This document shows, piece by piece, positions 1 to 12,840 of a stretch of DNA of 64,000 bases. The notes under the pieces were generated by a model. The model saw only the letters and a list, made by a program, of their open reading frames with translations. It was not told the origin of the DNA and searched no databases. The stretch lies in assembly GCA_013396655.1 (NCBI GenBank), contig WBMV01006580.1, forward strand, positions 52,839 to 116,838, given 5' to 3'. The stretch comes from Campylorhamphus procurvoides. Lineage: Eukaryota > Chordata > Aves > Passeriformes > Dendrocolaptidae. A program made the translations under genes and the position numbers. How positions within the stretch are numbered: the first letter of the stretch is position 1; the number at the start of each line of letters is the position of its first letter.

Positions 1-448
1 AGTACAGCAGGTTATGGTTCTGCTGTGCCTCTTCGACCACGAGCAGATGTTGACTCTGCCAGCCCTGACTCCTCTTGCCAAGGATCCCATCCCTGCAGAA
101 GACAAGAGCCACTGATCCCACACCCCTTTCCCTCCCAAATCCAGCTGGGGGAGCAAAGCAGAGAAGATTTGTCGTGCTTCGGGAATTCTTTGGCAGCTGA
201 GGGGTTTGTTTAGTGCTGTGGATACACCAGCTACAAAAGTGCCCACTTTTGGGGTGGGATATCTGAAGACACTGAGGTCCTGAGGCAAAGCATTGCAAAA
301 AAGTGCCTTGGATTTCCTCCTCGCTGGGAGGGAATGAAGAGTTGAGGGAGGGGTTGATCAGGTCTTGATCAAAAAGGAAACCTAAAGTGTTGTGAGCTTG
401 GAAAGCCCCTCTGAGTGCTCTGAAATAACAAGCTGTCCATGGTCTGAG
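1..448. other. non-coding, nothing recognised
   Basis: Unique-looking sequence without coding, repeat or motif evidence. Confidence 0.6.
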
Positions 449-650
449 ATCACAGATGGGCTGGGTTGGAGGGACCTTGAAGCCCATCCCATTCCACCTC
501 TGCCATGGGCAGGGACACCTTCCACCAGCCCAGGTTGCTCCAAGCCCCATCCAACCTGACCTTGGACACTTCCAGGGATCCAGGGGCAGCCACAGCTTCT
601 CTGGGCACCCTGTGCCAGGGTCTCACCACCCTCTGATACACATCAGCTCT
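449..650 (-). mobile_element. CR1 LINE 3' fragment
   Basis: Reverse-oriented CR1 3' end: GGGTTGGAGGGACCTTGAAG, then CCATGGGCAGGGACACCTTC and the CCAGGGGCAGCCACAGCTTC block, matching the well-known avian CR1 3' region in antisense. It is a typical 5'-truncated copy without ORF. Confidence 0.85.
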
Positions 651-1377
651 GTGAAGCAACCACAGCTGGGAGGAGCTTTGACGTCCCCTATGTCAGATAG
701 CTCAGACGCGGCATTTTATCCAAAATCTTGGAGGCCTCTTCTCGCTGCTGCTGGCTTTGGTGGGGTGGGCTGTCTGAGGGCTTGGACTGGCTCCCATATA
801 AAAGGTATGCATGATTCAGGCTCTCCTCCCCTCCTGGAGCTCTCCTCTGCTCTCCTTTAATGAAAGTAATAATAATTAGAACAATAAGATGATGTACGTG
901 ATCCTAAGGGCCCGTCCATGGCGTGGTAAGCCAGGAGCCTCCAGATCCCCCCAGAGCTCTTCTGTCAACTCCTTTTAATATTCCTGCTCTCTTTGCAACC
1001 CTGAGGGTCAGCAAACCTCCAGGAGGGGGAACCTCCTTCAGCTACAACATATGAAAACAGGACCAAGAAGCTGAGTGGGATCATCCTGGGTGGAGTGTGG
1101 GGACGTAGAGCTTTGGGTGGGTGCTCGGGGGACGGCACGAACATCTCCCTCCTCGCCTTGGAGAACAACTGGGTTTCATTACGCGTTGCACAAGCCCCTT
1201 CTGGTTTGGGTTTCACCTCCAAAGGCGAGGGCAGATGTTGGCTCAGAGGCTGGGGGGGATGGTTCCAGGAATGGTCCTGGGCTGCATTTCAGGCTCAAAT
1301 GTCCCCACTGATGACACTTCTTCAGAGGGTGGGCAGGCAGCTGGAAAAGGGAGTGGAAGCTCTTGGATGTGTTGGAT
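651..1377. other. non-coding, nothing recognised
   Basis: No coding evidence; short frames only. A CCCATATAAAAGG TATA-like stretch near 792 has no associated transcript evidence. Confidence 0.55.
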
Positions 1378-1915
1378 GTGAGTCAGCAGTGCCCTGGAGC
1401 CAGGAGGGACATCCCTGTCCTGGGGGGCATCAGGGCAGGGAGGGGATTGTCCCGCTCTGCTCTGCACTGGGGTGGCCTCACCTGCAACGCTGGGGCAGGT
1501 TGAACACAATGGAAGGGAGGGATTGAGACCTTGGAGAGTGTCCAAAGGAGGGACACAGGGATGGGTGAGGGCACTGAGGGCACTTGGGGTGTCCAGCTGG
1601 AGAAGAGGAGACTGAGGGGAGAGCTCATTGCAGAGGAGGGGCAGGCAGTGATCTCTGCTCTGTGGGGAACCAGGGACAGCACCCAGGGATGACTGGAGCT
1701 GTGTCAGGGCAGGGTTTGGTGGATCTCAAGAGAAGGTTCTTCTTCTCCCAGAGGGTGGTGGGCACTCACCAGGCTCCCCAGGGCAGTGGGCATGGCCCCA
1801 AGGCTGCCAGAGCTCCAGGAGGGTTTGGATGATCCTTTGGGGATGATCCTGTGCAGGGCTGAGGGTTGGACTGGGTGACCTGTTGTGGGTCCCTCCTAAC
1901 TCAACCCATCCTGTG
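1378..1915 (+). mobile_element. CR1 LINE 3' fragment (one of the longest in window, ~540 bp)
   Basis: Sense-strand CR1 with the sequential landmarks GTGAGTCAGCAGTGCCCTGG, GGGGATTGTCCCGCTCTGCT, GAGAGTGTCCAAAGGAGGG, GGAGAAGAGGAGACTGAGGG, CCCAGAGGGTGGTGGGCACT and a degenerate 3' end near GGTCCCTCCTAACTCAACCC. The ORF2 reading frame is not preserved. Confidence 0.88.
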
Positions 1916-2687
1916 TGTTCCTCTGTGGTCTTTGTTACCCATCAGAGAGTCTCTGCTTTGCCCCCACAGACTTGTATCTTGCAGAGCAAAGGCACTCTGA
2001 GAGAAGTGGGACCCCCAAAAATCCAAATATACAGCGCTAGGTTGATACGGTGAGCTCTCCATGGAAGATACAACCCATGAGAGCACCCCAAGGCACCAAA
2101 ATGTGTTTGGTGTGGGGGGAAAAAAGGTCTCTCCAAGCTGCAGGAGCACAAAGTTTGTGCTGTGGTGGTGGAAGTCCTCTGAGAAAGGCAAGCTCATGTG
2201 CTGGCCTTGCCCTCGGAGCAAATCCTCTTTGTGAAAGCTGCTCATTTTAGCAGGGTGTCCTCTCTTCCTCTTCAGGAGAGTTCTGGGTCAGGCAGAGGGC
2301 ACCTGTAGAGCTCAGAGGATGAAGTTCCAAAGCTTGAGCACAGTCCCTGGAGGAGTCCCTGTGGAGAAGACCTGGTCAAGCTTTCCAAAATATTTTCTTT
2401 ATTAAGGATTTTGTGGGTGCTCCTTGTTGCTTCGCAGGGGCTGTTCTTTGGTAGGACCCAAGAGGTAGAACTGGTAGGGAGCTCAGCAAAGTTTGAGCAC
2501 TTTTCTTCCCCCAAAGCTGAATTTCCCAGTAGTTTCCACCATATTTGTTCAAGTTTCTGGACACAAATATTGCATCATTTCCAGGTGTGAGTGGCTTTGT
2601 CCTCCCCTCCAACTGATAAAAGGACAGACCCTCTATGCCAGTGCCCCCTGTGTTTATATTCTCAGGCTCACCCCAAACCCTCTTTCC

Positions 2688-2745
2688 CGGAATATCCCGA
2701 GGTGGAAGGGACCCACAAGGGTCATCGAGTCCAACCCTTAGCCCT
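2688..2745 (-). mobile_element. CR1-like 3' terminal fragment
   Basis: A short antisense piece around GGTGGAAGGGACCCACAAGG and TCATCGAGTCCAACCC, the usual 3' terminal motif of CR1 subfamilies in reverse. Confidence 0.55.
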
Positions 2746-3169
2746 TCAAAAGAGTGCCCGGGAGTGTTTCCTTCTGAGCTAGGAGATGGAAAGCTCTCTG
2801 ATAACACCGAGACCTCCTGCGTGCAGGAACTGGGCAGGCAAGGGCTCTCCTTTGGGCTGTAATATCCTCACTCAGAAAGCACTTTAAATCAGAGCCGAGG
2901 CTTGATGAGGGCTTTATAATCACGAGCGAAATTAATAACTGACTGTTGAGTTTGTAGGTCCCCTGAAAAAGCTGATTCTTGATGGGAGAACAGGGGCCAG
3001 AAACTGAAACTAATCTTAATGAAAGAAGGGGATCCAAGAAGCCGGAGGGCTGTAAAGGCTGCCTGATCAAATCTCCACCGGACCACACTTCCCTCGCAAT
3101 CCCCCATTTTGAAAGCCCAATTTCCTGCGAGATTGCATGATTATTATTTTTTAATCTAAAATGTATGGC

Positions 3170-3222
3170 TGAAAGGAAAAGAAAAAAAAAAAAAGAAAGA
3201 AAGAAGGAAAGAAAAAAGAGAA
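3170..3222. repeat. A/G-rich simple tract
   Basis: Purine run of the form (GAAA)n/(A)n on the plus strand. Low complexity only. Confidence 0.9.
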
Positions 3223-5651
3223 TAACTCTGGCAACGCGAACGAGCCCGTCGAGAGCGGTTTGCTGGAAATGCCGAACATTGCGTTGCCCAAAACTTGGCA
3301 TTTCTGGGAGTGGCCGGCGGGGAGGAAAGGGGATTGTTCTCGTGGCTGGTGTCAAGTGGGACCATGGAGCCACAACTGCAGATTTGGCATGTCCCATGGA
3401 AAGGAGAAGCTCTGCGGGCCGGAACGATCCCGCTCAGCAGCGTCAGCGGTTGCGTAGGTTGGGCTGGGAGAGGACTGGGAGGGACGGCATTCTGGAAGTC
3501 TGGCGCTTTCTGGTCCCAGATGAACGAGCTCCCAATCTGGTTCTCAGGCACACAGACTTGCTCACATGAAAATAAAAACCAGAGGGAGGCTGTTTAAAGA
3601 CTCAGACACTTGGTATGCCCGGCAAGAGCCTTGGGAAGGCATCCTGGTGGAGGGAGAACATAGCGGGCCTCTGGTGCCCTACCTTTTGCCCAGGACATCT
3701 CCCTGAAGGCATTCAAAGCTCCTCCTCCTCACACCCAGCCCTTGATCCTGGGTTCAGATGGAAGTTTAGTCATGTTTTAGCAGGGTTCTTCAGAGGACAG
3801 GTGGCTCTGGAGGGTGGTACAGCCTCTCCAAGGTCTCCTCCAGCCCCCAGGAGGGCTCTCTTTCCATAGACAGATGAAACCTACGGCAGCTTCTCTTGAT
3901 GCTTCTCAACTCTGAAGCTTCTCCTAACTTGCCTGCTGTGGAGAGGCACCTCAAGCTGGGGAGGATGGGTCCCGTCCTGCAGGGCTCAGCAGGTGTGCTC
4001 CAGGGGGACACACCTGTGCAGGGATGCAGGAGCCTGAACCTCCTTCAACCAAGGTCCAGAAGGTGAACCTTTTGTCCCGTGGCCTCTCCTTCACGAGCCT
4101 CAGTTGGACCTACCCCACCTGGTCTGGACAGGCTGTGATTCAGTGAAGTTGTTGGTTCCAATTGAAGAAAAAACACCCAAACAGGAGAGCTGTAGAAACT
4201 GTGAAGGACAGATGGGCTGGAGCACCATCTCACAGCAGCAACAGCACCAAAGCCCCATCCTGATCCCACTGAGGGTGTTGGCAAAGCTCCCACTGACCCT
4301 GCTGGTAGTAGGATCAGCCCTCCATACGTGGTTGGGGTGGTTCCACCACAGCCTTTCTCTTGTTCTGGGCTCTGTGGATGTCAGTGGTGATTCCACTGGT
4401 GCCACGGGTCAGGACACGAGTCGCATCCAATCAGTGCCCTGTGGCTCTCTGTGCATTTATCAACTGCAATTTCAGGCTGCAAACAAAGGGATTGGAAGGT
4501 TGAAAAACAAGGAAGGAATGCGCTCTTGGCAGCTCTGCTGACCAGATGTTTGTTTTTTCTCCCTTGCTCTTAACAATGACTAAAAAACTCGTGAACGGTC
4601 CCGAGCCCGGCGCGAGGTCAGCCCCGAAAAGTAGGTAAGAGGTGTCGCAACAAACATCTGGGAATGGAGAATGTTAATTGGCAGCAGGACCCTGGCCTGG
4701 GGCTCGGAACACCCTGCCCAGAACCCTCAGCAGGCTTGGGGACATGTGTGCTGTCCCTTCCCACTGCCGGGCGTGCGATGCTCCCGTGGAAGTTCCCGGT
4801 ATTCCCATCTCTCTGCCGTGTGAAGTCCTTCCAAGTCGTGCTTGGAGTGGAAGCAGAGGGAAGTCAGTGCTCCAGAGAGTGTCTGAACATCTCCTGGGAC
4901 AGGCATCCCAAAAAAACAACGGAGCAGCCCCTTGGACATTGGGCTTTGCCGGCATTTCCAGGGGGGAATCGGCACTGGCAGGGTTAGTTTTGTTAAATCC
5001 TCTTGGCTGAAGGTTTCTTTGATCCAATGGGTCCAGGAAGGGGAAATGAAGGAGCAGGACCCAGCAGACCAACCGTGGTGTGGCAGGGCAGTCAGCTGGC
5101 TCTCTGGGCTCTGTGCTGGATCAGCCCTGACACGAGAGGCACTTCTGCAGCAGCATCTCCTGAAGGCTGTTCCCGAGCCCAGCGTCCTTTATCCCTTTTT
5201 TCCCCCCAAAAAACGCCTCAGAGGAGATAAATTGGGGAAAAAAAGCAGCAGAAAGCAAAGGTTATGAATTTTTATTAGTAAGCAAACTAAGGCAGAGAGG
5301 TAGAAGTGACTCATTTGTGACTTATTGCTGATTAATGACGGGATTCAGAGCTGAGCTCTTCTTCTCTGACCTCCTGGCTCTGTTTCAGAGCCCATCTGTC
5401 CTGCGGTGCCTCCACAGCCAAACAGCCCCTCTGGCCAGAGCCAGAGCTTTGCTAAACCAGAGGGCTTGTGGCTGCCTGACCTTAAATCCGGCTTAAATCC
5501 CCATCCTCAACTCACTGGGTTTTAAGGACTGCTTCTGGCAGGTGTGACCGCTTTCCGGAGGGGAAAAAAGAAATCAGGTCTATCCAAGTCATCCAGAAAC
5601 ACTTCCTTGGGTGGTGAGTGGCATTTGGGTTTGTAAAGAAAACCAGCTGGG

Positions 5652-5700
5652 CCAGGATTAGGGTCAGGACCAGGGTTAGGACCAGGGTCAGGACCAGCAG
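5652..5700. repeat. 12-bp tandem repeat with TTAGGG-like core
   Basis: About four units of the type AGGGTTAGGACC / AGGGTCAGGACC. Resembles, but is not, telomeric TTAGGG repeat. Confidence 0.8.
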
Positions 5701-6262
5701 CTGCTCAGGAGCACAGATCTCAAAAATCAAGCAGCTCTGATGTGAATTAATCCTTGAGTGAAACTGGATTTGAATGCCCGAGGAGCTCAAGCCTGGGCAA
5801 AATCAAGCTGTGATCCCTCAAAAAGCCAGCTGGGAGTGTGGCTGTGGAGTGACAGGAGGCTGGAGGAGGACTCTGAGGGCACCGACCATCCCAGCATCTC
5901 TCAGGAAGAAGAAAAGGAGGAAATTGTCCTTCTGACCATCTGTGTGGAGCTTCCAGCTGGGCAAAGCTGCCTCCCACAGGCACTGGAGCTCTCACAAGGG
6001 CAGGTTTCTCTCATCCCTCTCATGGACACTCTTCGTGCCACCCACCAGGCTCAAGGACATCATTAGGGAGGAGCAAACACTGTCTGGACCACCTCTGTCT
6101 GTGGAGAGAGAGGAGAAAAAGCTCCTTCCAGAGGAGCTCCTGCACAAGAGCCCAACCTGCTCCGTTCCATCCATGACCCAGCAGGGATGTCGGATGTGCC
6201 TCCACCCCTGGGACAGCACGTGACTGCTCTGCTGGGACACACACAAGTCTTTCCACCTTCTC

Positions 6263-6492
6263 AGTGATGTGGAGCTGTGCCAGGGCAGGGTTTGGTGGAT
6301 CTCAGGACAAGGTCCTTCCCCCAGAGGGTGGTGGGCACTGACCAGGCTCCCCAGGGCAGTGGGCACAGCCCCAAGGCTGCCAGAGCTCCAGAAGGGTTGG
6401 GACAATGGGACAGGGTGGGATTGTTGGGGTCAGGAGCTGGACTGGATGGTCCCTGTGGGTTCCCTCCAGCTCAGAACATTCCATGATTCTTG
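6263..6492 (+). mobile_element. CR1 LINE 3' fragment
   Basis: Sense CR1 3' end: GAGCTGTGCCAGGGCAGGGT, CCCAGAGGGTGGTGGGCACT, CCAAGGCTGCCAGAGCTCCA, then CCTCCAGCTCAGAACATTCC and a terminal ATGATTCT-like octamer. Confidence 0.85.
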
Positions 6493-7507
6493 TGGCTGGA
6501 GCAGAACATCTCTTCAGGCCTCCAGGGCCCCCCAGTGTCCTCGAGGAGGGCAGACCACCAAGCAAACACATTCCATGCCCTCCCAGAGGGGTCCCTCCCT
6601 CAGAGCTGGACCATCCCTCCATCTCATCAGGCTGAGGTGACGGTGTGAGGTGCAGGCTCCGTTCTGCCCCATGTTTGGAAGAAACCCTGCCCGGTGTTGG
6701 GGCTGAAATGCTGCTCCTTCTGCTGCCCAGCCCTCTGGCTCTCGGCAGGACCACATGGAGAAAGGAATCTTTGTTTGTTTACGGAGTTTCTGGGAGCCTC
6801 AGGTTTGTTTGCTTCCATCCTCCCTCCTGCCAAGGCTGGAAGTGCCAAAACATAGGAGGGGGAAGTCATTTCTCCTGGAGTTGCCGGCCTCGGAAGGAGC
6901 AGTGCCAGGAATCTGCTCCTGATCTTCCCCGCATGGCCTTGCAGGGCTGAGGGATGGAGAAGAGCTCAGTAGAGCATCCGGGCTGCTGGATGCCACCACA
7001 GCCACCCCTTCCAGCTGGGACCGTGCCAGCCCTCCCCTCCACAGGGACAGTGGGGCTGCGAAGGCTCCGGGGGTGGTGGAACATCTGGTGCAGATGTTGT
7101 GGGAGCGAAAGCCTCTGTCCACGGTGCATCTGGTGCAGATGTTCCAGCCAAAGCCACTTTGGTGGCACCAAAAGCCTCGCTCCCTCTTTGACCTGAGGAG
7201 CAGGAGTGACCCAGAAGACAGGTCTCATCCCACCGTCATGGATTTCCAGGATGGAGCTCCCAAAAAGCCACCGAGCCCTTCCAGGGGACACGTGGCCGAG
7301 CTGATGTCATGCTGAGGTGCCAGAGTTCCCACCAGGGAAGGACCAGATGTTCTTGCAGCCCAATGGAGCTGGTCACAGAAGGTCCAGCTCGATTTTGACG
7401 TGTCCCATGCCAGAGCCAGCACATCCCTGCTCTTGGCTCGCTGTCTGTGCCTCTCCGGTGGGTGGGAAGCTCATCCCGCAGATGAAGGAGCTTCCAGCTC
7501 CATGGCT
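6493..7507. other. non-coding, nothing recognised
   Basis: GC-rich unique sequence; the paired CATCTGGTGCAGATGTT motifs at about 7080 and 7128 are a short imperfect duplication. Confidence 0.55.
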
Positions 7508-8100
7508 TATAGGTAAATTAATTAATTCATGGGTGGCCACCACGGCTCACAAATTAATTAATTCATGAGTGGACACCATGGCTCACAGGTAAATTAATTA
7601 ATTAATGAGTGGCCAGCACGACTCACAGATTAATTAATTAATGAGTGGATGCCACAGCTCATAGGTAAATTAATTAATTCATGAGTGGACACCACGGCTC
7701 ATAGGTAAATTGATTAATTATTGAGTGGCCAGCACGACTCACAGATTAATTAATTAATGAGTGGATGCCACAGCTCATAGGTAAATTAATTAATTCATGG
7801 GTGGCCACCACGGCTCACAAATTAATTCATTCATGAGTGGACACCACGGCTCATAGGCTAATTAATTAATTCATGAGTGGACACCACGGCTCATAGGTAA
7901 ATTAATTAATTAATGAGTGGCTACCACGGCTCATAGGTAAATTAATTAATTAATGAGTGGCTACCACGGCTCATAGGTAAATTAATTAATTAATGAGTGG
8001 CTACCATGGCTCATAGATAAATTAATTAATTCATGAGTGGACACCACAGCTCACAGGCTAATTAATTAATTAATGAGTGGCCACCACGGCTCATAGGTTT
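7508..8100. repeat. TAAT-rich minisatellite, ~36-40 bp unit, about 15 copies
   Basis: Each unit has an AT core (AATTAATTAATTAATGAGTGG, or CATGAGTGG in place of the last part) followed by CCACCACGGCTCATAGGTAA or near variants. Units differ by small changes (gtggcc/gtggac, catggc/cacggc, ctcac/ctcat) and by length, giving an interspersed variant pattern. Confidence 0.95.
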
Positions 8101-11100
8101 TATTTGTGCAGGTTTTTATCAAGTGGCTTTGGTTTTTCTCCACTGATTTTACTTTTTCAGGTTTTTCTGCAGTGGTTTTACCTTTACAAACTGAGGGCAC
8201 CTCCTGGGTGTCCCCTCTGCCCCCTCACCTGCTGCTCTTCACGGCCACAGAGAGTCTCTTCCTACCCCTCTCCTATTTCTCTGGGATAGCTAAGAATTCC
8301 TACTCTGCATCTTCTATCTTGGTTGCTTCTGTGTCCTCGGTGTGTCCTGACTCCAGGGATTTCTCCTGGCCTGAGAGGCAGCCTAAGGAATATTTTTGGG
8401 ATCCCTTGGCCCTCTTCCCTTTCTGACCCTCACCACGCTCAGGGATCCATTGCCAAGCAATGCAGGGAAACAAAAGGAGGCTTTTTCTATCCCCTCTTCA
8501 CTTCCTTCCTTCCTTCTGCAAAAGTTTTGTCCATCCACAAGGGTTTTTTCTGGAAAATCGGGGAAATTATGCCATGAGATGCCCCATGAGCAGCTTCGTG
8601 CCCTGCAGTGACTTTAAACCGGTGCCCACCCCTTGGTTTGGGTAAAGACAACTCTGTCCCAACTCCTGGAGCTGTTTGGTGGGAAAACCTTTGGATGAGG
8701 TGCCAAAGGAGCTTCCAGAGCTGTCCTGAAGTTCCCTCAGAGCTGCAGGTCCCGCTTGGAGGAACTCAGGGTGGACAGCTCAGATGAGCTGAGGGGATTC
8801 ACATCCTCTGACAGGAAAGGTGACACATCCCATGAGAGGTGGAATGTGCTGAGCAGCTCCCGGAGCTGGGCACGGAAGTGAATCACATGGATTCGTTGGA
8901 AATTCCTGGGAGTTCAGCTCATTTTGGAGCAAGTCCTGAGAAGATGGCTTGGAACTGGTAGGACCTCGTGCTGTCCCAGGTCCGAGGGCTGAATGATTGT
9001 GTGCCTGACCCAACCAGGCGAGAAGCCTCCCAAAATGACAAAGAGAAATTCCCCTCTCGAAGCAAACATCTGCAAAGGGTTGGAGATTCCCATCCCTGAA
9101 AAACAAACCCCTTGAATCCAGAACTTTCTCGCTCTTTATTAATGATTTAATTCCAAACAGTTTCCTTTCAAGTGGGATCCAGGTCAGGACATTTTGGATT
9201 ATTCCTCTCTATCTCCTCCTGGTATTTAAATTGCCCTCTGCAGTAGGGGCAGGAGGGATTCAGTGTTTTCCCAAATCCACGGGCAGGAGTGGCCAGGAGG
9301 CTCCGAAATCCCAGTTATTTCCTTCACTCCCAGGCAAACAAGGCCAGGCTAAAGCAAACGAGGGATCCAGGAGCTCCTTGGAGCAAAGGGGGATTGGGAA
9401 TGCCAGGACAACCTGTGGATGGAAGGGGACAGATCCAGGTTCCCAAAGCCAGGGGTGATTCTGGGAGCGGTTCGGGAGGGATTAGAGCTGGAGGCGATAA
9501 TAATGAGAGGCTGGGAAAGGAGACCCTAAAGAGCCAGAAATAAAATCAAAGGCAGGGAGGGGGGGAATGAAAGAACAAATGAGACGATGTGGTGGGAATC
9601 CTGCCCCAATTAAACCCATGGAATGCTCTGCAGCACCTCCTACCAAAGCGTCATCCCAGGGCCCTGTGAAAGGAGGCACCTTGTGAGGGTCTCTGACTCC
9701 AGCTCAGGATGGACCCTGAAAACCTGGAGCTCCAATAATTCCACTTCTGCTCCTTCATGATGCAACCCTTGTGACTGCTGGAGGAACTCTTTGGAGCTAA
9801 AGATGACAGAAAGGACAGAACAAAGCCAGGCTTAACTCCAATTCTCTTTGGTTTTTCAGGATAAGGAGCTGCCCCAAGCCCTTCATGATGATGCACGACT
9901 TGATCTCTTGGCTGGAACGCTCCAAGAACCATCAGATTTAGGGATGGAAAACCAAGAGGTGTGTTTAGGACACAGAGAAGGCACTTTCAGCCCTGGTTTT
10001 GGGGTGTTTCAATGCTGTGACACCCATCAGGAGCCCCCTGAAGAAGAGGAGGGAAGTTTATAGCAGGAACAAAGTCTAATGGAAGGAGTTGCTGGCCATG
10101 GAAGGGGAGTTGGAATGAGATGGTCTTTAAGGTCCCTTCCAACCCAAACCCATCCATGATTCTGTAATAACATCCCTTTTGAGTTTTTAGGGGATTTCTC
10201 CTTCTCCTCCCTAAAAACTCCTGAAAGGTTCTCTTAAGTGAAGCTGGGACCCCACTTCTTGTCCCTGTGAATGCCCATGACATTGTGTCAAAAATATTTC
10301 ATTTATAGTTTGGAAGGGACTGATGGAAAGAGCTGGAAGCTGGAGACACCCTGTCACCCTGAGGTCTTCTGCTGGGCAGGGAGGGAGGGAAGGAGGGAGG
10401 GAATTATGGGGTTGGCCCATCTCTGGTGTGGGAATAAAGGAATGTGAACTCCGAGTAGAAACAACATTCCCATGAGGCTGGTTTGGGGTTTGGGAGATCA
10501 CAGGTGGCTTTTTGGCTCTTCCAGCCACTTGCCAGGGTGAATTTGGGCTGCTGTCCAAGCCAGGGCCATGAGCCAAAGTCGCTGCTGACACCTTCAACTT
10601 GCCCCCTGTTCTGCTGGGTCCCTTCAGCAGAGCAAGAGCAACTAAAACCACAGCAGGGACAATAAATTTCCAGGCTCTGGGGACCCTTTAAAATCGTTCT
10701 CACTGCTTTGCTTGCCCTTCAAACGTTTCAGGCAGCCCTGGAAAGGTGCTGGGTGGGAGCTTTTCCAACTGGGATGTGAAAAGGGGGTTGAGGTTTTAAG
10801 AGGGTCCATCTGCCTCTCAGTTTAAGCTGAGACTAACACTTTAACCCAGCAGGAGTGTTTGGGTTGTTCCAGCATGGTTGTTTTCCTGCTGATGATGTCA
10901 AGAGCTGTCTCCTGTATCTACAAGGGGGTTTGGTAACTCCATCCCTAATGTGGACTTTTCCTTTGGGATCCCTGAACTGAAGGGAGCAGAGGGTGGGAGG
11001 GAGGAAAATCTCTGAAGGTTTAATGTGGTCTTTTCCTCCTCAAATGTAAATTAGGGCTTGATTTACCTCCTCATTAAGATCAGTGCCAGTATCTCCTCTG

Positions 11101-11125
11101 GGTTTAGGTTGCAGTGTCCATGGGC
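8101..11125. other. non-coding interval
   Basis: Unique sequence apart from the CR1 terminus at 10.1 kb. No frame resembles a known protein. Confidence 0.55.
10100..10168 (+). mobile_element. CR1 3' terminal fragment
   Basis: GGTCTTTAAGGTCCCTTCCA followed by ACCCAAACCCATCCATGATT is the CR1 3' terminus in sense orientation; only about 70 bp remain. Confidence 0.75.
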
Positions 11126-11259
11126 ATGGGATGGATGGATGGATGGATGGATGGATGGATGGATGGATGGATGGATGGATGGATGGATGGAGGATGGATG
11201 GATGGATGGATGGATGGATGGCTGGATGGATGGATGGAGGATGGATGGATGGATGGAGG
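11126..11259. repeat. (ATGG)n microsatellite
   Basis: About 30 tetranucleotide units with two GGAGG interruptions and one GCTGG; plus strand is the G-rich strand. Confidence 0.97.
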
Positions 11260-11465
11260 GGCTTCAGTCATGCAACATGTCTCCTTCACCACTTCTCCAG
11301 CTGCTTTTGAGGGGTTTTAAGCCTTAAAATAAGGGAAGAAAATGATCACAGCCACTTTTCCTCATTTTCTTGCAGTTCTTCCCCCTCCCCAGGGATCACC
11401 ACCCTGTGCAAGGTCAGCTCCTCAGTGAAGCTCCAGAGATGAGATCCAGGGAACAGTGACCTTGT

Positions 11466-11806
11466 GTCAGGAGCAGGAAAATGATCTGGAAGGGTGATCT
11501 GGAGATGATTCTCATGCCAGGAGCAGGAAAGTGATGCTGGAAGGGTGATCTGGAGATGATCCTCATGCCAGGAGCAGGAAAGTGATGCTAGAAGGGTGAT
11601 CTGGAGATGATCCTCATGCCAGGAGCAGGAAAGTGATGCTGGAAGGGTGATCTGGAGATGATTCACATGCCAGGAGCAGGAAATGGATGCTAGAAGGATG
11701 ATCTGGAGATGATTCTCATGCCAGGAGCAGGAAATGGATGCTAGAAGGATGATCTGGAGATGATTCTCATGCCAGGAGCAGGAAAGTGATGCTGGAAGGA
11801 TGATCA
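11466..11806. repeat. 51-bp minisatellite, about 7 copies
   Basis: GAGCAGGAAA recurs at 11471, 11521, 11572, 11623, 11674, 11725 and 11776, with CTGGAGATGATTCTCATGCC between copies. The period is divisible by three, which creates an open 170-codon minus-strand frame with a 17-residue repeat; I regard that frame as a by-product. Confidence 0.95.
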
Positions 11807-12840
11807 GGACTGGGAGAAAGGAGAGCAGGAGTGAAGGGTCAGGCTTGAACAGCCACAATACTTATCCCATTTCTCTCCTGCTTCATCCCTGCTGTTCCAG
11901 ATGGGCTCCTTGGCACCTCTCACTGGCAGCCCCAGCTGTGCCAGTCCCTTCCAGTGACTCTGAGACATGTTAAAGTCACTAAACCCAGGGACATGCCATT
12001 TTTTTTCCAAAAGAGAGGAGAGGATGTGGGGCACTCTGAGGAAGCTCTGGGCAGGCAGAGCTTGGGAAGAGGCTGTGGCACCAGTGTTGGATCCATATTC
12101 CCGAGGGGATGAGGTGGAGAGCCCCTGGGTTTGGTGCCTTGGTTTGGAGGGTGGTGGCTCCTGGGATGCCTCTTCCCCTGGGGAAAGAGCATTCATGTGG
12201 CTTCATTCCTTCACATCCCACCGAGCTGGGAGACATGGGAAGGGTATTTAGAGGATCTGGAAGTGTTGGGTGAAGGATGGAGCCAGAGGTGCCTCTGCAG
12301 GTGGTGCAGAGCCCGAGGTCACCACAGGTTTGGAGCTCTGGGGCGAGGCTTTCGCAAGAGGATCTGCTTTGGAGCTTTTCATCTTTTATTGTTTCCTCTG
12401 TGGGCAACATGACAGCACTTCCCAAGAATTTGGGCTGGGCCGGGATTCGTTCCTGAGACTGTCGTGGTCTCCCTTGGGAAAAAGGCTTGGGGTGATGGGC
12501 AGTCTCCTTTTCCTCGGAAGCCACGGCGATTTTTGGGGATGGAAAGGTGCTTTCTGTGCACGTTTGCACCTCAGACTTCAGGGAAGTGGTTGCAGTTTGG
12601 GGCACTCAGAGGAAAGAGTTTGTTTCCCTGTTGTTCTGACTTGAGAGAGGGTCCTGGAGAAAGTATTCCAGAGGGAACAGGAGAGACTGTTGGGCTTTGA
12701 TGGGGGGTGTCCCGTGCAGGAAAAGAAAACAGGCACTGCAGTTTTCCAGAGGATTTACGGGAGCAGAGCTGATTTGGCTCAGAGTAAAAGTTTGCTGAAA
12801 ATTCCAAAGTCTGCCAGGAAACAGTTGCCTGCTTTCTCCG
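11807..12840. other. non-coding interval
   Basis: No recognisable feature between the 51-bp array and the pyrimidine tract. Confidence 0.55.

Larger units (their letters stand above)
1916..6262. other. non-coding interval with possible conserved block
   Basis: Apart from the small CR1 piece, purine tract and 12-bp repeat listed separately, this is unique sequence. 2870-3165 is AT-balanced, with several TAAT/TTAAT motifs and no repeat similarity, and could be a conserved non-coding element (inference). 4550-4660 and 5255-5345 look similar in character. Confidence 0.5.

Noticed and set aside
3780..4030. CR1 fragment
   Set aside because: Phrases such as GGTACAGCCTCTCCAAGG are only vaguely similar; no ordered CR1 landmarks.
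5652..5700. Interstitial telomere sequence
   Set aside because: Only one TTAGG-like core per 12-bp unit; it is not a run of TTAGGG.
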